Positions 25,399 to 26,835 of a stretch of DNA of 26,835 bases are shown piece after piece. Position numbers and translations under genes: made by a program. The notes beneath the pieces are model-generated. The model had not been told where the DNA came from, did not search any database, and saw only the letters and a list, made by a program, of their open reading frames with translations. The stretch spans positions 1-26,835 of the forward strand of contig JAJYPQ010000010.1 in the NCBI GenBank assembly GCA_021795255.1, read 5' to 3'. This stretch comes from Pseudomonadota bacterium (GTDB lineage: Bacteria; Pseudomonadota; Gammaproteobacteria; Acidiferrobacterales; Acidiferrobacteraceae). Position 1 is the first letter of the stretch. Each line of letters opens with the position of its first letter.

Positions 25399-26762
25399 GT
25401 TCGTCTCCTGTCTTACAAACGCCGCTTGTTGCGCATAAGGACGGGCACGAGATCGTGGCCTTCTATCGCGATTCCCCGGTGTCTGTGGTGCAATTCCTGA
25501 ATGACGTGGCGCTTGTCGCGGCGCTTTTGCCCGAAGGCCAGCGGCTGCTGAACGCCGCCACTGACCGCTATCACTTTACCGTGGCCTTTGCGGCCGCGGC
25601 CTTGATGGGATGCGTGACCATATTGCCTTCAAGCTATGCCCCAGAGGTGATAAGGCGCCTGCAAGACGAGGGCCCGGTCACCTGTCTCACTGATACCGAG
25701 TTTCCGGTCGCGCTCCAAAAGATTGTGCTTCCCAGTCGGCTTGCGCTTGACCCTGCGCCCGACATCTCCGCCCTGAACATACCCTGCCTACCCGCGGATC
25801 AGCGGGTTGCAACCGTGTTCACATCCGGAACGACGGGCGTCTCCATTGGCCACCATAAGACATGGGGGTCACTCGTCGATGGCGCCTACGGGGAGGCCGA
25901 ATGGCTGGGCTTGGCTCCCGGCTGCGCGCTTGTCGGGACGGTTCCGCCACAACATATGTACGGGCTTGAGTCGACTGTTATGCTAGGACTCCACGGGCGC
26001 GGAGTCATCAGCGCCGAGCGACCGTTCTATCCTCGGGACATTGTCGTAGCCTTGTCCGCCGTGTCTCGTCCGCGCATGCTCGTGACCTCACCCGTGCACC
26101 TGCGGGCCCTTCTGACAAGCGGCCTTGACCTTCCTGTGACCGATGCGCTTTTATGCGCCACAGCGCCCTTGTCGCAGGCCTTGGCCGAGGAGGCAGAACA
26201 GCGGTTTAAGGCTCCACTCTATGAGATTTATGGCGCGACCGAGGCCGGTCAAATCGCGGGCCGGCGCCCGGCGCGCGGCCCTTTATGGGAACTCTTTTCG
26301 GGTCTAGTCCTGGACCAAAGGGAAGATCAGTTTTGGGTCTCCGGCGGCCACGTACGAGAGCCGGCGCTCTTGAATGATCTGATTACGCGCCACGATGCGC
26401 AACGATTTGTTCTGCAGGGGCGGGGGAGTGATGTGGTTAATGTGGCGGGCAAACGCAGCTCGCTGATCTTTTTGGAGCAACAGCTTCTCGCCATCCCTGG
26501 TGTTTTGGACGGGACGTTTTATATGCCAGACGAGGATCTGGCGGGCCCCGTAGCGCGCCTCATGGCGTTCGTGGTGGCCCCCGGCCTCACTCGGGACGAT
26601 CTCGATCTCGCCCTGCGCGAGCGCATCGATCCAGCGTTCTTGCCGCGACCGCTCTATCTTGTGGACTCGCTCCCACGCCTGCCGACCGGCAAGCTCCCAC
26701 TCGCTACGCTCAAGACCTGGGTAAGCGGTCTGGCGCAGGGGGCTAGCCGTGGCCGCGGCTAA
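25395..26762 (+). CDS. AMP-dependent acyl ligase of aryl-polyene type
   Basis: ANL-superfamily adenylating enzyme, about 455 residues, that probably activates an aryl or fatty acid as an acyl-AMP for transfer to an acyl carrier protein. Visible motifs are the P-loop FTSGTTGVSIGHHKTWGSL (about 142-160), YGATEAGQIAGR (279-290) and, near the C terminus, LPTGKLP with the catalytic lysine (about 433). The P-loop ending in KTWGSL, rather than the common PKG form, is like the ligases of aryl polyene clusters. It is coupled to the COG4648 gene upstream, and the next gene overlaps its 3' end. The exact substrate is not readable from sequence. Confidence 0.85.
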   Translation: MSSSPVLQTPLVAHKDGHEIVAFYRDSPVSVVQFLNDVALVAALLPEGQRLLNAATDRYHFTVAFAAAALMGCVTILPSSYAPEVIRRLQDEGPVTCLTDTEFPVALQKIVLPSRLALDPAPDISALNIPCLPADQRVATVFTSGTTGVSIGHHKTWGSLVDGAYGEAEWLGLAPGCALVGTVPPQHMYGLESTVMLGLHGRGVISAERPFYPRDIVVALSAVSRPRMLVTSPVHLRALLTSGLDLPVTDALLCATAPLSQALAEEAEQRFKAPLYEIYGATEAGQIAGRRPARGPLWELFSGLVLDQREDQFWVSGGHVREPALLNDLITRHDAQRFVLQGRGSDVVNVAGKRSSLIFLEQQLLAIPGVLDGTFYMPDEDLAGPVARLMAFVVAPGLTRDDLDLALRERIDPAFLPRPLYLVDSLPRLPTGKLPLATLKTWVSGLAQGASRGRG

Positions 26763-26835
26763 GCCTTTTGCCACCTTTCCAGTGGCGCACCCGGTTTTTG
26801 CGGGTCACTTTCCCGGAGATCCCATGGAGATCGGA
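26749..26835 (+). CDS. 3-Hydroxyacyl-ACP dehydratase-like protein (partial, N terminus)
   Basis: The frame from GTG 26749 overlaps the ligase stop by 14 bases and runs off the window after 29 residues. It reads FPVAHPVFAGHFPGDPMEIG, carrying the HPxFxGHFPGxP motif of hot-dog dehydratases (FabA/FabZ/ApeI type, COG0764). A dehydratase directly after COG4648 and the AMP ligase is the usual order of aryl polyene clusters. The start codon is the least certain part. Confidence 0.8.
   Translation, partial: MAAAKPFATFPVAHPVFAGHFPGDPMEIG

Overview
The window looks like a chromosomal segment of a GC-rich, aerobic gammaproteobacterium. The evidence is gene order: rhlB divergent from trxA-rho, dusB-fis, aroQ-accB-accC-prmA and fxsA next to groES-groEL are all arrangements typical of that class. 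An acidophilic or chemolithotrophic relative is possible, but I cannot fix the genus from the sequence.

Layout. (1) 1-1142, minus: rho (cut by the left edge) and trxA, separated by a leader with a strong stem-loop and a C/U-rich, G-poor stretch. (2) 1288-5003, plus: rhlB followed after 12 bases by three methionine-salvage genes, mtnD-mtnW-mtnB; mtnW encodes a RuBisCO-like enolase. (3) 5004-7191: an accessory patch with a VapBC-type toxin-antitoxin pair, a BrnTA pair whose antitoxin frame is broken at a run of seven C, and unassigned DNA. (4) 7192-8504: an unknown exported or anchored protein, a 64-residue membrane protein overlapped on both ends by opposite-strand genes, and a DsbC/DsbG-like protein. 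(5) 14139 down to 8535, minus: a tightly coupled run dusB-fis-purH-purD-tsaC-hemF in which almost every stop overlaps the next start. (6) 17940 down to 14195, minus: aroQ-accB-accC-prmA and a zinc-ribbon membrane protein, with a good promoter upstream. (7) 20724 down to 18034, minus: cutA-dsbD-tlpA. (8) 20966-24296, plus: an alpha/beta hydrolase, fxsA, then groES-groEL under a promoter overlapped by a CIRCE operator and closed by a clear terminator. (9) 24694 to the right edge, plus: the start of an operon resembling aryl polyene clusters (COG4648 membrane protein, AMP-dependent acyl ligase, hot-dog dehydratase).

How the parts fit. The salvage genes cover the middle of the methylthioadenosine route but lack mtnA, mtnP and the mtnX phosphatase here. 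The dusB to hemF run joins tRNA modification, a growth-phase regulator, purine synthesis and haem synthesis into one probable transcript. The DsbD, TlpA-like and DsbC/G-like proteins together suggest an active periplasmic thiol-reduction branch. The most unusual points are the brnA frameshift that a single base would repair in both genes, the probable CTG start of prmA, the two well-placed starts of groES, and palindromes lying over the promoters of both toxin-antitoxin pairs. I see no CRISPR array, tRNA, rRNA or complete insertion sequence.
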